DNA of 44,987 nucleotides, taken from Paludibacteraceae bacterium. Lineage in GTDB: Bacteria > Bacteroidota > Bacteroidia > Bacteroidales > Paludibacteraceae. Shown here piece by piece: positions 23,512 to 32,816 of the stretch; within the stretch, counting starts at the first letter, position 1; each line of letters opens with the position of its first letter. The stretch covers positions 1 through 44,987 of the forward strand of contig JAKSNT010000009.1 of assembly GCA_024399575.1 (NCBI GenBank). The letters run 5' to 3'. Made by a program: the position numbers and the translations under genes. The notes under the pieces were generated by a model that saw only the letters and a program-made list of their open reading frames with translations, made no database searches and was not told where the DNA came from.

Positions 23512-25656
23512 TTATTGTTGTTTTGATTTTTTGCTTCGTTTATTGTCATTATTGTGTTTGTGGTAATGTTTGCCCGTGGATTTCTTTGGTTTCTGCGAAT
23601 GGGATTGTCTATCAGGGCGGGACTGACGTTCAGGACGATGTTGCCGTTCAGGGCGTGTCTCGGCGAAATCCATGCTGTTGTCAACCAGTTCGAAGTCGAG
23701 TTGTTTCTTGATAAGGTCAGCCTTGGCTATGCGGACTGTCATCTCGTCGCCTAACTGATAACGCTTGCCTGTCCGCCTGCCGACGATACAGAAATTCCGT
23801 TCGTCGTACATGAAATAATCGCCTTTCAATGTGCGCAGAGGCACCATACCTTCGCATTTGTTCTCGTTCAACTCGACATATATGCCCCATTCAGTGACGC
23901 CTGAAATTACACCATCATATACTTCGCCTATATGTTCCTGCATGAATTCCACCTGCTTGTACTTGATTGATGCACGTTCTGCGTTGACGGCAAGTTGCTC
24001 CATATCAGACGCATGCTGGCATTTCTCTTCATATTCCTCCTTGTTGACCGATCTGCCCTTGGCGAGATAGCGCGTCAGCAGACGGTGCACCATGAGGTCA
24101 GGATAACGGCGTATCGGCGAGGTGAAATGTGTGTAATAATCAAATGCCAGACCATAATGACCGACGTTAACGGTAGAATATACAGCTTTTGCCATTGCTT
24201 TTATTGCAAGCATCTCGATGAGGTTCTCCTCCTTGCTGCCCTGGACTTCGTCGAGAAGCTGGTTTATGGCAGATGAAACCTCGCTGTTCTTTCCTGATAT
24301 GTTGAGTTTGTATCCGAAACGTGCTATGAACTGACGGAACTGATCCAGTTTATCAGGATTTGGCACATCGTGTATCCTATATACGAATGTCTTAGGTTTC
24401 AAGCCACGTCCTGGACGTCCGATATGTCTGGCAACAGTCCTGTTGGCGAGAAGCATGAACTCTTCGATGAGTTTGTTTGCCTCTTTAGCCACTTTGAAAT
24501 AGACACGGATTGGTTTGCCCTTTTCGTCAAGTTCGAATGCCGCCTCAGCACGTTCGAATGCTATTGAACCTTCAGCAAAGCGTCGTTCTCGCAGTTTTTC
24601 TGCAAGTTCGTTGAGTTTCAGGATAGCGCACGATACTTCAGTCGATTCGTCATGACGTTCTATTATCTCCTGAGCTTCCTCGTATGCGAGTCTCTGGTTG
24701 GAACGTGTGACCGTCCGGACAATATCATAATCCAGCACTTCGGCATTGCCGTTCATGCGGAAGATGACCGAGTATGTCAGTTTGTCCTCGTCAGGACGTA
24801 GAGAACAGAGATTGTTGCAAAGCTTCTCAGGAAGCATAGGCACTGTCCTGTCAACGAGATACACTGATGTGGCACGGTTGTAAGCCTCGTTGTCGATGAT
24901 TGAATGTTCTCGGACGTAATATGAAACGTCAGCTATATGAACACCAACCTCAAATTCCGTTTCGCTGAGAGCGCGGAACGACAAGGCATCGTCGAAATCC
25001 TTGGCATCACGTGGGTCGATTGTGAAAGTTGTCACATCTCGCATGTCAAGTCTTGATTTGATTTCTTCGGCAGGAATGACGTCTGATATTTCGTCAGCTG
25101 CTTTCTCGACATCGTCAGGGTAGGCAATCGGAAGTCCGAATTCTGCCAAGATAGCATGCATCTCGACATTGTTGTCGCCGACATTGCCAAGTACAGCAAC
25201 TATTTCGCCGACAGGGTTACGGTTTATGTCGTTCCATTCAGTGATGCGACCTATGCATTTCTGGTTGCGTTTGGCTCCGTTCAGCGAGCTGATTGGAATG
25301 AGGATGTCATGCTCAAGATATTTATGGTCCACATTGAGAAATGCAAAATTGTCGTGCATGTCGATTATCCCGACAAAGGTTTTCCCTATTTTCGATTCTG
25401 TGGCGAGCACCTCTTCGTCAGGGGCAAGCGAACGGAAACGTCCAGGTTCTGTCTGCTCTAAGAACCCTGCGAACTGCAAATCCTCCAATATTTCAGGTAT
25501 GATTCCCCGTTCGTTCTGATTGTCGATTGCCAAAGCAGCGGCTATCTGTTTGTAATTGTAGGCGCGTTTGTTATTGTTGTCAAGGAAAGCGAGAATGTTT
25601 TTCCCAATCTCGTTTCGCTGTTTTTTGCTGATACTTTGCGATTTAGTTTTTTTCAT
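23512..25656 (-). CDS. rnr: Ribonuclease R
   Basis: RNase R is a processive 3'-5' exoribonuclease that degrades structured RNA. The 714 residues show an N-terminal winged-helix and cold-shock domains, the RNB catalytic core with the Asp cluster FTIDPRDAKDFDDALSF, then HYGLAFDYYTHFTSPIRRYPD, a C-terminal S1 domain (GVISGVTEWGIYVEL), and a basic, glutamine/lysine-rich tail. It is the first gene of the minus-strand operon and has its own -7 box (25696-25689). Confidence 0.96.
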   Translation of the reverse strand: MKKTKSQSISKKQRNEIGKNILAFLDNNNKRAYNYKQIAAALAIDNQNERGIIPEILEDLQFAGFLEQTEPGRFRSLAPDEEVLATESKIGKTFVGIIDMHDNFAFLNVDHKYLEHDILIPISSLNGAKRNQKCIGRITEWNDINRNPVGEIVAVLGNVGDNNVEMHAILAEFGLPIAYPDDVEKAADEISDVIPAEEIKSRLDMRDVTTFTIDPRDAKDFDDALSFRALSETEFEVGVHIADVSYYVREHSIIDNEAYNRATSVYLVDRTVPMLPEKLCNNLCSLRPDEDKLTYSVIFRMNGNAEVLDYDIVRTVTRSNQRLAYEEAQEIIERHDESTEVSCAILKLNELAEKLRERRFAEGSIAFERAEAAFELDEKGKPIRVYFKVAKEANKLIEEFMLLANRTVARHIGRPGRGLKPKTFVYRIHDVPNPDKLDQFRQFIARFGYKLNISGKNSEVSSAINQLLDEVQGSKEENLIEMLAIKAMAKAVYSTVNVGHYGLAFDYYTHFTSPIRRYPDLMVHRLLTRYLAKGRSVNKEEYEEKCQHASDMEQLAVNAERASIKYKQVEFMQEHIGEVYDGVISGVTEWGIYVELNENKCEGMVPLRTLKGDYFMYDERNFCIVGRRTGKRYQLGDEMTVRIAKADLIKKQLDFELVDNSMDFAETRPERQHRPERQSRPDRQSHSQKPKKSTGKHYHKHNNDNKRSKKSKQQ

Positions 25657-25688
25657 CAGTATTAAAAGTCATATTGTTACTATTGGGG

Positions 25689-25696
25689 CAAAGGTA
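25689..25696 (-). promoter_or_regulatory. -7 promoter box for the rnr operon
   Basis: The minus strand reads TACCTTTG, then CCCC. It is 33 bases from the rnr start and divergent from the promoter at 25798-25805. Confidence 0.65.
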
Positions 25697-25797
25697 GTAA
25701 TAAAAAATCATATTGCAAATAAAATGAATAAAAAAAGTATTCATCAGAAAAAAAAATGCTTTTTTTGCTTTATATTGTGTATTTCAAAAATTATTAG

Positions 25798-25805
25798 TAC
25801 CTTTG
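25798..25805 (+). promoter_or_regulatory. -7 promoter box for the HD phosphodiesterase/gldG operon
   Basis: TACCTTTG, followed by CCGCC, matches TAnnTTTG, with TTG 20 bases upstream (25775-25777). The first gene starts at 25828. Confidence 0.65.
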
Positions 25806-25827
25806 CCGCCGTAAATCCACATATGCT

Positions 25828-27930
25828 ATGAGGTTGCTGAAAGATAAAAACACTAACCTGAAACGAAACTTAATCTACATATTGCTTGTGGGGCTTTGTG
25901 CTGTCGCCACATATTTTCTGCTTCCTGCTGACAGTGTGATGGATAAATACTATACAGTCGGCAAACCATGGTCGTACGATGCAGTCATTGCTCCTGCCGA
26001 TTTTCCTGTGTACAAATCCGAAGATGATTTTCGCACCGAGCGTGATTCGGCTATGCGGACTCTTGTACCTCTGCTTGATTATGACTCAGCCATTGTGTAT
26101 AGGACTTTGCGCCCGCTCTTGTCAGCCTCTGATTCCAACTCGTTTGCGCTTTCGCTGCTCATCAGTTCGCTTGACCATGTCTATTCGGTAGGCATCATTT
26201 CAGCTGATGAGAAGAAAAGACTTGAGCATCTCAGTCAATCTGGCGTGACGATTGTAATGCCTGACATGTCAGCGTCGCAGCGTCTGCTCTCCGATCTATA
26301 CACTCCCGTCTCTGCCTACGAGTACATTGTTGCCTTCCTCAAGGATGAAAACATTTCACAGACTGACATCAATTCGCTGAATATAGCCTCGTACCTTGTT
26401 CCGTCGCTTTCGCTGAACATCTCGAAAACCGAGGCTGAACGGCAACGCCTCCTCAACTCCGTGCTCCCTACCGAAGGAATGGTGCAGAAAGGCGAGCGGA
26501 TAATCGACCAAGGCGAAATCGTCACTCCTGAAATCGACAATATCCTCCGCTCTCTCCGTCGTGTGTCGCGCGAAGATCATTTAGCCATCGGGTCGCCCAT
26601 CTGGTCTGCTATTGGCGATTTGCTTTTAATCCTATTCTTCTATGGGTCGATTTCGCTCTATCTGATACTTTTCCGCAAACGCATTCTATCGTCGAAAGTG
26701 CTGACCTTCTACATCTACAAATCTGTATTTTTCATGACTGCCCTTATGGCATTCACTGTCCGTTTCCTTAATTTCTCTGAATATATCGTGCCTATCGCCC
26801 TTGTGCCTATACTTGTCTCGACATTTTGCGATTCGCGCACTTCGCTTTACACTCACATCATCACGGTTCTCCTTTGCTCATTGTTTGTCTCTAACCCTAC
26901 TGAGTTTATCATAGTGCAGATATTGATTGGCATGGTCACTGTCTCGTCGATGAAGGATATCACATCGCGTTATCAACTGCTGCGAACGGTATTCTTCATT
27001 TTCGTCTCTTATATTCTTGCCATCATTGCTATACGTCTCTCTGTAGGAGTCTCGCCTTCCGAGTTCAATTGGTGGTTTGTAGGGTTGTTCCTATTCAATT
27101 CAATTCTCCTGCTTGTCTCTTACATATTTATCTATGTCGAGGAAAAAATCTTCGGATTTCTTTCGAATGTTACGCTTGTCGAGCTGTCGAACCTCAATTC
27201 GAAGCTTCTTACTGAGTTCTCTTCAAAATGTGCAGGTTCGCTTTCCCACTCTATAAACGTTGCCCATCTTGCTTCGTCAGCAGCCAAGGCTGTCGATGCA
27301 AATCCTCCGCTTGCCTATGCAGGCGGATTGTATCACGACATAGGCAAAATGGCTAATCCTGGTGCCTATACCGAGAATCAGATTGACAAGAGCAATAACC
27401 CTCTCCTCACCATGCCACCTATTGATGCTGCAAGGATTTTGCAAGCCCATATCTCTGAAGGCGTGCAGATAGCAAAGCGCAACCATCTTCCAAACCAGAT
27501 TATCGAATTTATTGTGACGCACCACGGAACAACGTTCTCCGGTCAATTCTATATGCTCTATCGTCGTGGACTTGAATCAGAACCTGTCGAGAATCCTATT
27601 CCTGAAAGTGAATTCCGCTACAGCGGGCGTCATCCGGAATCTAAGGAGACGCTCATCGTCATGCTGGCTGATTCTGTCGAAGCAGCTTCTGCCTCGCTTG
27701 CCAACCCTACGACTGACCAGATTACTGAACTTGTGGATAAGATTATCAGGTCAAAGTTTGACGACCACCAGTTTGACGATGCAAAAGTCACATTCCACGA
27801 CATTGCAATCATTCGCCAGACTCTGATTGATGAGCTTGTCGCCATACGCCATTCTCGCATCCAGTACATTGACCAGTCCGATGACTCGCACAAACACATC
27901 TCATTTCCTCGCAGGTTCCGTAAAAGATAA
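25828..27930 (+). CDS. pgpH: PgpH-type 7TM-HD phosphodiesterase (probable c-di-AMP hydrolase)
   Basis: Members of this family hydrolyse c-di-AMP to pApA. The 700 residues have the PgpH layout: an N-terminal membrane segment, an extracytoplasmic 7TMR-HDED region (about 35-240) with the Gln/Glu-Gly pattern VQKGERIIDQGEIVT, seven helices at about 255-445, then an HD domain with LSHSINVAHL, HDIGK (His503-Asp504) and THHGT. All the metal-binding positions appear to be present. Substrate assignment is by family and by the presence of cdaA in the same window, not by experiment. gldG follows after four bases. Confidence 0.88.
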   Translation: MRLLKDKNTNLKRNLIYILLVGLCAVATYFLLPADSVMDKYYTVGKPWSYDAVIAPADFPVYKSEDDFRTERDSAMRTLVPLLDYDSAIVYRTLRPLLSASDSNSFALSLLISSLDHVYSVGIISADEKKRLEHLSQSGVTIVMPDMSASQRLLSDLYTPVSAYEYIVAFLKDENISQTDINSLNIASYLVPSLSLNISKTEAERQRLLNSVLPTEGMVQKGERIIDQGEIVTPEIDNILRSLRRVSREDHLAIGSPIWSAIGDLLLILFFYGSISLYLILFRKRILSSKVLTFYIYKSVFFMTALMAFTVRFLNFSEYIVPIALVPILVSTFCDSRTSLYTHIITVLLCSLFVSNPTEFIIVQILIGMVTVSSMKDITSRYQLLRTVFFIFVSYILAIIAIRLSVGVSPSEFNWWFVGLFLFNSILLLVSYIFIYVEEKIFGFLSNVTLVELSNLNSKLLTEFSSKCAGSLSHSINVAHLASSAAKAVDANPPLAYAGGLYHDIGKMANPGAYTENQIDKSNNPLLTMPPIDAARILQAHISEGVQIAKRNHLPNQIIEFIVTHHGTTFSGQFYMLYRRGLESEPVENPIPESEFRYSGRHPESKETLIVMLADSVEAASASLANPTTDQITELVDKIIRSKFDDHQFDDAKVTFHDIAIIRQTLIDELVAIRHSRIQYIDQSDDSHKHISFPRRFRKR

Positions 27931-27934
27931 GCTT

Positions 27935-29629
27935 ATGAATATCAAACGTGCCATAATACCTATTGTTGTTGCAGCGGTGGCTCTCTTTGCCATTACTACT
28001 CGTCATGTCTTTTTCCGCATTGACATGACTGAGGATGGGCGCTACTCACTATCAGAACCTGCGTACCGTCAACTCAAGGCTCTCAGCAAACCTCTTACAC
28101 TTAGGATATATCTCAATGGCGATCTTGATGCCAACATGCTTCGTCTGAAACACTCGGTGCTTGATATGGTGGAGGAGATGAACGAAATTTCGTCGAAACC
28201 TATCGAAATAGTCGAGATTGACCCTAACGATGTCTCGTCCGACGATGAACGCTATGTGCTTTTCCGTCAGCTCGAAGACCGTGGGATACGTGGAATGAAT
28301 GTTTCTCACCGCAAGCGTGGCGGTTCTATATCCGAAAGTATCATTTTCCCTTGGGCTGAACTCTGCTCGGAAAATGACACGATGCTCATTCCGCTTATGC
28401 AGGCTGACGTAGAACTCTCCGGCGAACAGGCTGTCAATTCATCGGTCGAAGATGTTGAGTTTCGCTTGATAGATGCTGTGAGGATACTTAATCGTACTGA
28501 TGTCAAGAAGGTTGCCTTCATAGAAGGGCATGGCGAACTGCCAGAGCGTTTCACATACGATATAACCGTTGCACTCTCCCGTTATTTTCAGATTGACCGT
28601 GGCGTGATAGGCAACGATGCTTCAGTGCTTGACTCGTACGCTGCGATAGTCATTGCAAAACCTACCGAACCATTCTCTGAGCGCGACAAGTTCATCATCG
28701 ACCAGTATATTATGAACGGAGGTTCGGTGCTTTGGCTCGTTGACGGTGTCTGCATGAGCGATTCCATGCTTTCCTCATCAGGCATGACACCTCTTGTTGT
28801 GCGTGACGTGAACCTCACCGACCAGCTTTTCCGCTATGGCGTTCGCATCACTCCTACCATTGTCGAAGATATGCAGTGTGCCTATATGCCAGTGAATCTT
28901 GCTGCTCAAGGCGAAAAACCTCGCTTCGAACCTATTCCATGGTCGTTCACTCCTTTGCTCAGGCTGTCGCCTTTCCACCCTGTCACGAAATCGCTATCCG
29001 ACGTGAAAGTCGATTATGCATCTGGTATTGAGATTGTCGGCGATACCATTGGCGTCACCAAGGAGGTCCTAATGGTCTCAAGTAATGCGTCTCACGTATC
29101 CAGTGCGCCAGGCGAGATAGATATCATGCAGGCTGTGAAGGTTGAGCCTTCTGAATATTTCACTTCGTCGTACGTGCCAGTGGGGGTAGTTATGGAAGGT
29201 TGTTTCAACTCTGTGTTTGCCCACCGTTCAATGCCCGACAGTATAGTCAATGCACATCCTTTCCGTGAACGCAGTGTTGCCACACGTATGATTGTCGTAG
29301 GCGATGGCGATGTGTTGCGCAACGAGATTCAGCAGACCCGGAACGGCCTTGTCTATCCGCTCCCTGTAGGTCTCGACCGTGTCTCTGGCTATCTTCACGG
29401 TAATCGGGACTTTGCTGTCAATTCACTCCTGTTCCTTACTGACGACGAGGGCGTCATGCAACTTCGCAGTCGCCACGTTGGGCTTCGTATGCTCAACCGC
29501 GCTTCTGCCGAACAGAACTTTACGCATCATGCCATTGTCAATGTCCTTCTTCCACTTCTCCTTCTTGCCCTGACAGGCGCAATATATAACATTCTGAAAC
29601 GTTTACACTATGCAGGAAAAATCTTTTAA
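27935..29629 (+). CDS. gldG: GldG-type ABC transporter accessory protein
   Basis: I start at ATG 27935 (MNIKRAIIPIVVAAVALFAI), just after the HD gene. The 564 residues have an N-terminal helix, a large extracytoplasmic domain of the GldG/ABC_transp_aux type (including DMTEDGRYSLSEP near 35 and VAFIEGHGELPERF near 190), and a C-terminal helix (about 530-555). In gliding Flavobacteriia GldG works with GldA (ATPase) and GldF (permease). Neither is in the window. Non-gliding Bacteroidales also carry gldG, where its role is unclear. Confidence 0.85.
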   Translation: MNIKRAIIPIVVAAVALFAITTRHVFFRIDMTEDGRYSLSEPAYRQLKALSKPLTLRIYLNGDLDANMLRLKHSVLDMVEEMNEISSKPIEIVEIDPNDVSSDDERYVLFRQLEDRGIRGMNVSHRKRGGSISESIIFPWAELCSENDTMLIPLMQADVELSGEQAVNSSVEDVEFRLIDAVRILNRTDVKKVAFIEGHGELPERFTYDITVALSRYFQIDRGVIGNDASVLDSYAAIVIAKPTEPFSERDKFIIDQYIMNGGSVLWLVDGVCMSDSMLSSSGMTPLVVRDVNLTDQLFRYGVRITPTIVEDMQCAYMPVNLAAQGEKPRFEPIPWSFTPLLRLSPFHPVTKSLSDVKVDYASGIEIVGDTIGVTKEVLMVSSNASHVSSAPGEIDIMQAVKVEPSEYFTSSYVPVGVVMEGCFNSVFAHRSMPDSIVNAHPFRERSVATRMIVVGDGDVLRNEIQQTRNGLVYPLPVGLDRVSGYLHGNRDFAVNSLLFLTDDEGVMQLRSRHVGLRMLNRASAEQNFTHHAIVNVLLPLLLLALTGAIYNILKRLHYAGKIF

Positions 29630-30299
29630 GGGCTTTTTGACTGACTGCCGGAATATAGTATATATCATTATAATGATTTGTTCCTCTCCCAACTCGTTTT
29701 TCGATGAAGAGAGCATTTCTAAGATTTTTTCGCCTCGGATAAGTGTCCTTCGCCGATACATTCTTCCGATGCTCGCAATGCTGGCAATAGTCCGTTTCTT
29801 GTTAATTGTCGTATGGCCACCCTTTCCTGTTGACAGGGCTGTCATTTCAACATGCTTTGTATCCATACGTTTCATTGTCCTCTTTTTTATAGTGCACTTC
29901 ATCTTCGCCCGCTTTATTGCCAGTGCCGAATGGTATGACCCTGTAAATGCAGGCAAGAAAGGAGTTTCCCGTATACTAAATTTTTTCCGTCATCTGTTCT
30001 GTCGTCAGGATGTCGATATGTCCGTTGCCGTGCACAATGCCGACATCCTCGTGACTCTTTTCATGCTTATCCACTTTGTCGTTGAGGTGCTGAATTCCGT
30101 ACTTCCCGATTTTGGTCTTGGTTCATTCCTTTACCTGTTCCTGTTCTATGTCGCCTTCCGTCTGGCTGACACATCGATAGGCATTCCGCGCGAACATGTA
30201 GTTCGTTCTTCTCTATTCTTTGTCGCTACTTTTCTCATTATGCTTGTCATGCTGAAATTAATTATGAAAAAAATGCTTTTCCCTCACATAGCCTTATGA
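29610..30299 (+). CDS. Multi-pass membrane protein (Yip1-like), unknown
   Basis: 229 residues with five or six hydrophobic helices (near 48-66, 76-102, 140-160, 165-182 and 195-215). Its N-terminal motif, GFLTDCRNIVYIIIMICSSP, resembles that of Yip1-like bacterial membrane proteins, but similarity is weak. The ATG lies 20 bases inside the end of gldG, and the end overlaps the FKBP gene by four bases, so it belongs to this operon. Confidence 0.7.
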   Translation: MQEKSFKGFLTDCRNIVYIIIMICSSPNSFFDEESISKIFSPRISVLRRYILPMLAMLAIVRFLLIVVWPPFPVDRAVISTCFVSIRFIVLFFIVHFIFARFIASAEWYDPVNAGKKGVSRILNFFRHLFCRQDVDMSVAVHNADILVTLFMLIHFVVEVLNSVLPDFGLGSFLYLFLFYVAFRLADTSIGIPREHVVRSSLFFVATFLIMLVMLKLIMKKMLFPHIAL

Positions 30300-30814
30300 A
30301 AAGAATTGCTTTCAGTCTCTTGATTATATCAATGCTGGTATCGTGTGGTGACCACCATTTCAAGACGTGGCATAGCTACAACGATACATGGTACGAGAAC
30401 TACAAGCGCGACAGTCTCTATGCAGATACCGAAGTCAAGCGTGTCGAGATACTCCCGTCTGGCGTCATTATCCAGGCATATCATGATGGTCCTGGCGCCA
30501 TACCGAAACCTACGGTCGATCCAGTACGCAAGACTTCGAGTTCAGTCTATGTCTCAATGGATGGGCATCTTGCCGATGGCACACTTTTTCTTTTGCGAGG
30601 CACTGCGTCTTACGAACTTTCGGACCTTGTCCCTGGACTTCGCGAAGCGATGTCGCTCATGCGCCAGGGTTCGCATTGGAAAATCATTGTTCCAGCTTCT
30701 GGAGCTTATGGCAAGGAGGGGTCAAAAGGCACTTCTCTAAGTTCCAATTTCACAGTTCCTCCCTATAGCGTTTTAATCTTTGATATAGATTTGATAGATG
30801 TGCAGAATTATTAA
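30296..30814 (+). CDS. FKBP-type peptidyl-prolyl isomerase lipoprotein
   Basis: 172 residues. A lipoprotein signal (lipobox MLVSC) is followed by an extended linker and a C-terminal FKBP domain. That domain shows the DGHLADGTLF start, the VPGLREAMSLMRQGSHWKII core and the ending YSVLIFDIDLIDVQNY. GldI, a lipoprotein FKBP, is a known Bacteroidetes member, and its nearness to gldG fits. The domain keeps the hydrophobic proline pocket only in part; enzymatic activity is not certain. Confidence 0.82.
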   Translation: MKRIAFSLLIISMLVSCGDHHFKTWHSYNDTWYENYKRDSLYADTEVKRVEILPSGVIIQAYHDGPGAIPKPTVDPVRKTSSSVYVSMDGHLADGTLFLLRGTASYELSDLVPGLREAMSLMRQGSHWKIIVPASGAYGKEGSKGTSLSSNFTVPPYSVLIFDIDLIDVQNY

Positions 30815-32027
30815 GACATTGCTTTTTCTTCTATTCCCGCTGTTCGTTTTTGCAGCAGAATCTGAAATGACTGCCATTGCACCTTCCGATGTCGTGAATG
30901 TTCAGGCTCTCGACTCTCGGCGTTATGTCTCTGACATGGCAGGCGTGTTATCTTCCGGTGCGCGTTTGCGTATCGACTCGACGTGTGTCAGCCTTCGTGC
31001 CTCGACAGGTATCGAGATGGCGGTTGTCATAGTCCCTTCAATCGGTGATGCTGACGAATATGATTTTGCATACGAACTTTTCAACCTTTGGCATATAGGT
31101 TCCAGCGAAACCAATAGCGGTCTCCTCTGGCTTTACGTTGTGGATATCCGTGCCATGAAATTCGAGACGGGACTTGGTGTAGAGGGAATCTTCACTGATG
31201 CATGGCTCAACCGTCTGCTTGACGAACAGATTTTCCCACTGATGCGCGAGGGCAGGGCTGACGAGGCCTTCCTACTTGGCATTTCTGAAATCTGCCAGCG
31301 TGCAGACTCCGATGAAGTGCGTGCCGAACTGATGCGTTCTTCAGTCTCAGAGCGTGCTTTACCGCTCAATCTCCTTATCTGGTATCTGATATTCTGTTGC
31401 GTTGCCCTGATAATCCTTTCATCTGTTTTCTACATTCGTTGTACCCGTCTTTCAGGCAACAACGCCGAACGTTACAAATCGTTGTTCTCAACGCTCCGTA
31501 TAGCGAAAATATTTGCCTTTATCATGCCTCTGCCCATATATTTTCTATATCGCTACATGCGTCGTGTACGCAATGCACAGCGAGTAATGCCTGTATCCTG
31601 CTCTTGCGGCACGAAGATGAGATTGCTTTCTGAGGCCGAAGAGGACGCTTTCCTCTCATCACGGCAACAGGCTGAGGAGAACATACAGAGCATAGACTAC
31701 GACGTGTGGATATGCCCTGAATGCGGAGAGACAAAAATATTGAAATATGATGGCAACCGTGCAGCCCTATATAAAAAATGTCCGGCTTGCGGTGCTCATG
31801 CCTACCACATGGTACGCGACCATGTTGTTTTCCCTCCTACTCCTGTCACTCCTGGAAAAGGCGAAAAAATATGGCGATGCGATGTCTGTGGTGCTGTTCG
31901 TCGCATTTCATATATAATTCCACCTGTTCCTGTCGTTACTGGGGGTAGTTCTGGACATTCCGGAGGCTTCGGCGGAGGATTTGGTGGTGGTTTTTCAGGT
32001 GGTGGTGGTGCTGGTGGTCATTTCTGA
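30798..32027 (+). CDS. TPM (YgcG-type) membrane protein with zinc-ribbon tail
   Basis: 409 residues. Signal peptide (ending VFAAE), TPM domain at about 42-165 (YVSDMAGVLSSGARLRIDST, then GVEGIFTDAWLNRLLDEQIFPLM), one membrane helix near 195-215, and a cytoplasmic-type tail. The tail has an amphipathic segment and CxC/CxxC pairs (CSCGTK, CPECG, CPACG, CDVCG) that could form zinc ribbons. It ends in a Gly-rich run (FGGGFGGGFSGGGG), as in many YgcG proteins. TPM proteins are usually encoded beside lemA, as here. The next gene repeats the zinc-ribbon tail alone. Confidence 0.85.
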   Translation: MCRIIKTLLFLLFPLFVFAAESEMTAIAPSDVVNVQALDSRRYVSDMAGVLSSGARLRIDSTCVSLRASTGIEMAVVIVPSIGDADEYDFAYELFNLWHIGSSETNSGLLWLYVVDIRAMKFETGLGVEGIFTDAWLNRLLDEQIFPLMREGRADEAFLLGISEICQRADSDEVRAELMRSSVSERALPLNLLIWYLIFCCVALIILSSVFYIRCTRLSGNNAERYKSLFSTLRIAKIFAFIMPLPIYFLYRYMRRVRNAQRVMPVSCSCGTKMRLLSEAEEDAFLSSRQQAEENIQSIDYDVWICPECGETKILKYDGNRAALYKKCPACGAHAYHMVRDHVVFPPTPVTPGKGEKIWRCDVCGAVRRISYIIPPVPVVTGGSSGHSGGFGGGFGGGFSGGGGAGGHF

Positions 32028-32048
32028 ATATAAATACATTTAATCAAT

Positions 32049-32813
32049 ATGAAAAAAACAGTTTTAGTTTTCAATCTTGTCGCAGCTATTGCAGTGATGG
32101 CGACTTTGGTGTGCTCGCTTGTATATTCCAGTTCGTTCTGGGCAGACTCAGTTCCTGCATATCTTAATCTATCTGTCGAACATAGTATCATTACCTTGAT
32201 CGTAAACTATCTATGCTACTATTTGATTCTGTGTTTTCTCGTATGGGCAATCTTTTCTGTCATATTTTATAATAAGGTTTCTCACCTGAACGGGAATAAT
32301 TCCGAGAATTTTTCCGCACTTGTCGGTTTGCAGAAAGTGATAGAATATGTTGCTGTCTTTACACCTCTCCCTATGGCATTCTTTGCGAAATACACCCGTT
32401 CAGTCCATCGTGGACAGCGTAATCGCATTATTACTTGTCCAGATTGCGGCAAGCCTATGCGTGTCCTTTCCGAGGAAGAGGAGGATGCTTTCCTCAACGA
32501 GAACCAGCAGTTCGAGGAGACACTGAACAGTCTCGACTACGATGTCTGGTTGTGTCCAGATTGCGGCAAGATTCAGGTTTTCTGCTACAAAGGTCGCCAT
32601 TCACGCATGTTCCGCAAATGCCCTAAATGCAATCTGGCTGCAATGAAATTCGTAAAGGACGAAGTGCTGATACCTGCCACTTCTACAACCGAAGGTACGT
32701 GTCAGCGCACCTATGAATGCCAGTCCTGTGGGAATATCATTACCGAGAAATATTCTATTCCTGCAAATACAAACATCTCGCCATGTTGCAATACAATAAA
32801 CATTAAAAAATAA
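32049..32813 (+). CDS. Membrane zinc-ribbon protein, paralogue of the TPM protein's tail
   Basis: 254 residues: two N-terminal helices (about 7-27 and 48-70), then a region clearly paralogous to residues 210-380 of the upstream protein. The shared order is LxGNN(A/S)E, a PLPxxFxxxY segment, CPDCGKPMRVLSEEEEDAFL against CSCGTKMRLLSEAEEDAFL, DYDVW(L/I)CP(D/E)CG, then KCPKC and CQSCG. The TPM domain and Gly-rich end are absent. It probably arose by duplication. A role beside the TPM and LemA proteins is inference. Confidence 0.8.
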   Translation: MKKTVLVFNLVAAIAVMATLVCSLVYSSSFWADSVPAYLNLSVEHSIITLIVNYLCYYLILCFLVWAIFSVIFYNKVSHLNGNNSENFSALVGLQKVIEYVAVFTPLPMAFFAKYTRSVHRGQRNRIITCPDCGKPMRVLSEEEEDAFLNENQQFEETLNSLDYDVWLCPDCGKIQVFCYKGRHSRMFRKCPKCNLAAMKFVKDEVLIPATSTTEGTCQRTYECQSCGNIITEKYSIPANTNISPCCNTINIKK

Positions 32814-32816
32814 GTT

